This document shows positions 63,663 to 64,000 of a stretch of DNA of 64,000 nt, in pieces. A model generated the notes under the pieces. The model was not told the origin of the DNA. It saw only the letters and a program-made list of their open reading frames with translations, and did no database searches. The stretch is from contig JAFZIP010000021.1 in NCBI GenBank assembly GCA_017554325.1, positions 1 through 64,000 on the forward strand, in the 5' to 3' direction. The position numbers and the translations under genes were made by a program. The DNA is from Bacteroidales bacterium (GTDB taxonomy: Bacteria; Bacteroidota; Bacteroidia; Bacteroidales; WCHB1-69). Numbering within the stretch: position 1 is the stretch's first letter; each line of letters begins with the position of its first letter.

Positions 63663-64000
63663 TTAATACATGCCACCCATGCCAGGATTCATGCCAGCGC
63701 CCATGGGAGCGGCGGGAGTCTCTTCCTTGATTTCGGCGAGCACGCATTCTGTCGTCAGCAACATGCCGGCAATGGAAGCGGCATTTTCGAGAGCCACACG
63801 GGAAACCTTGGTCGGGTCGATGACACCAGCCTCGATCATGTTGACGAATTGGTCGGTGCGGGCGTTGTAGCCGTAGTCGCCTTTGCCTTTCATCACGGCA
63901 TTGACGATGACGGAACCCTCCTTGCCAGCGTTGGCGGCAATCTGGCGAAGCGGTTCTTCCAGTGCTCTGCGCACGATGTCGATACCGATCTTCTGGTCCT
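63663..64000 (-). CDS. groEL: Chaperonin GroEL, C-terminal part, cut by window edge
   Basis: About 112 codons from the right edge to the stop at 63663. [76 protein letters not shown] and the Gly/Met-rich tail MNPGMGGMY are the end of a standard GroEL equatorial domain. GroEL folds cytosolic proteins in a double ring with GroES. The rest of the gene and groES lie outside the window. It shares a bidirectional terminator with the sRNA candidate. Confidence 0.97.
   Translation of the reverse strand, partial: DQKIGIDIVRRALEEPLRQIAANAGKEGSVIVNAVMKGKGDYGYNARTDQFVNMIEAGVIDPTKVSRVALENAASIAGMLLTTECVLAEIKEETPAAPMGAGMNPGMGGMY

Noticed and set aside
1..64000. tRNA, rRNA, CRISPR arrays and prophage genes
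   Set aside because: No cloverleaf, rRNA core sequence, regularly spaced repeats or phage structural genes were seen on either strand.

Overview
The window is a 64 kb chromosomal segment of a Bacteroidales-type bacterium. The evidence is the promoter style (TAnnTTTG -7 boxes, usually TATCTTTG, ahead of most transcription units), the near absence of Shine-Dalgarno sequences, a type IX secretion (T9SS) C-terminal sorting domain, an OMP_b-brl_3-type outer-membrane receptor, Rpn/PDDEXK 'transposase' genes, a DUF349 protein, a TGS-domain nucleoside kinase, and a lysine-fermentation dehydrogenase of the kind found in anaerobic Bacteroidetes and Fusobacteria. No tRNA, rRNA, CRISPR array or prophage was seen. 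Species cannot be named from the sequence alone.

Layout. 0-6.5 kb (mostly minus strand): pckA (cut by the window edge), an Rpn nuclease copy with palindromic repeats, trxB, a lipoprotein, a SIRT5-like sirtuin, pfkA and rplY. 6.7-18.2 kb: a PpiD/SurA-like chaperone, an outer-membrane receptor, a beta-barrel protein, NhaD, the yebC / pRiA4b-ORF3-like / miaA operon, then convergent tcdA and a polysaccharide-deacetylase-like gene. 18.2-24.1 kb is an accessory island: an MNT-HEPN pair, a strongly structured leader RNA region, a run of secreted proteins of unknown function (CsgG / LPP20 / FlgT-like features), a small P-loop NTPase and a fossil T9SS sorting domain, bordered by palindromic repeats. 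24.2-31.2 kb: nadB, mtaB, an M16 protease, recR and a GH89 alpha-N-acetylglucosaminidase. 31.26-32.89 kb: a second Rpn copy inside a unit bounded by perfect 15-nt inverted repeats and full of short palindromes. 32.9-37.7 kb: an esterase and the rseP-MBOAT-SGNH operon. 37.8-47.3 kb: DUF349, DUF2147, Hsp15, a possible ncRNA, nadA and a 1604-residue T9SS surface protein. 47.5-52.5 kb: a five-gene YbhGFSR-like ABC exporter operon. 52.7-64 kb: an S8 protease, a DUF819 permease, a nucleoside kinase, a DUF2520 protein, kdd, a 5'-nucleotidase, galE, a CPA2 antiporter, a probable structured sRNA, and the C-terminus of groEL.

How it fits together: most genes are housekeeping for an anaerobe (gluconeogenesis/glycolysis through PckA and Pfk, NAD synthesis by NadA/NadB, thioredoxin reduction, three tRNA position-37 modification enzymes MiaA, TcdA and MtaB, GroEL) plus envelope functions (TonB-type receptor, RseP with an O-acyltransferase pair, drug/lipid ABC export, glycan-degrading GH89, a large T9SS adhesin-like protein). 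The most interesting unexplained signals are RNA- or repeat-level: the leader at 19.2-19.42 kb, the promoter-to-terminator sRNA at 63.43-63.62 kb, the TIR-bounded Rpn element at 31.26-32.89 kb, and families of short palindromes and spacer repeats between genes.
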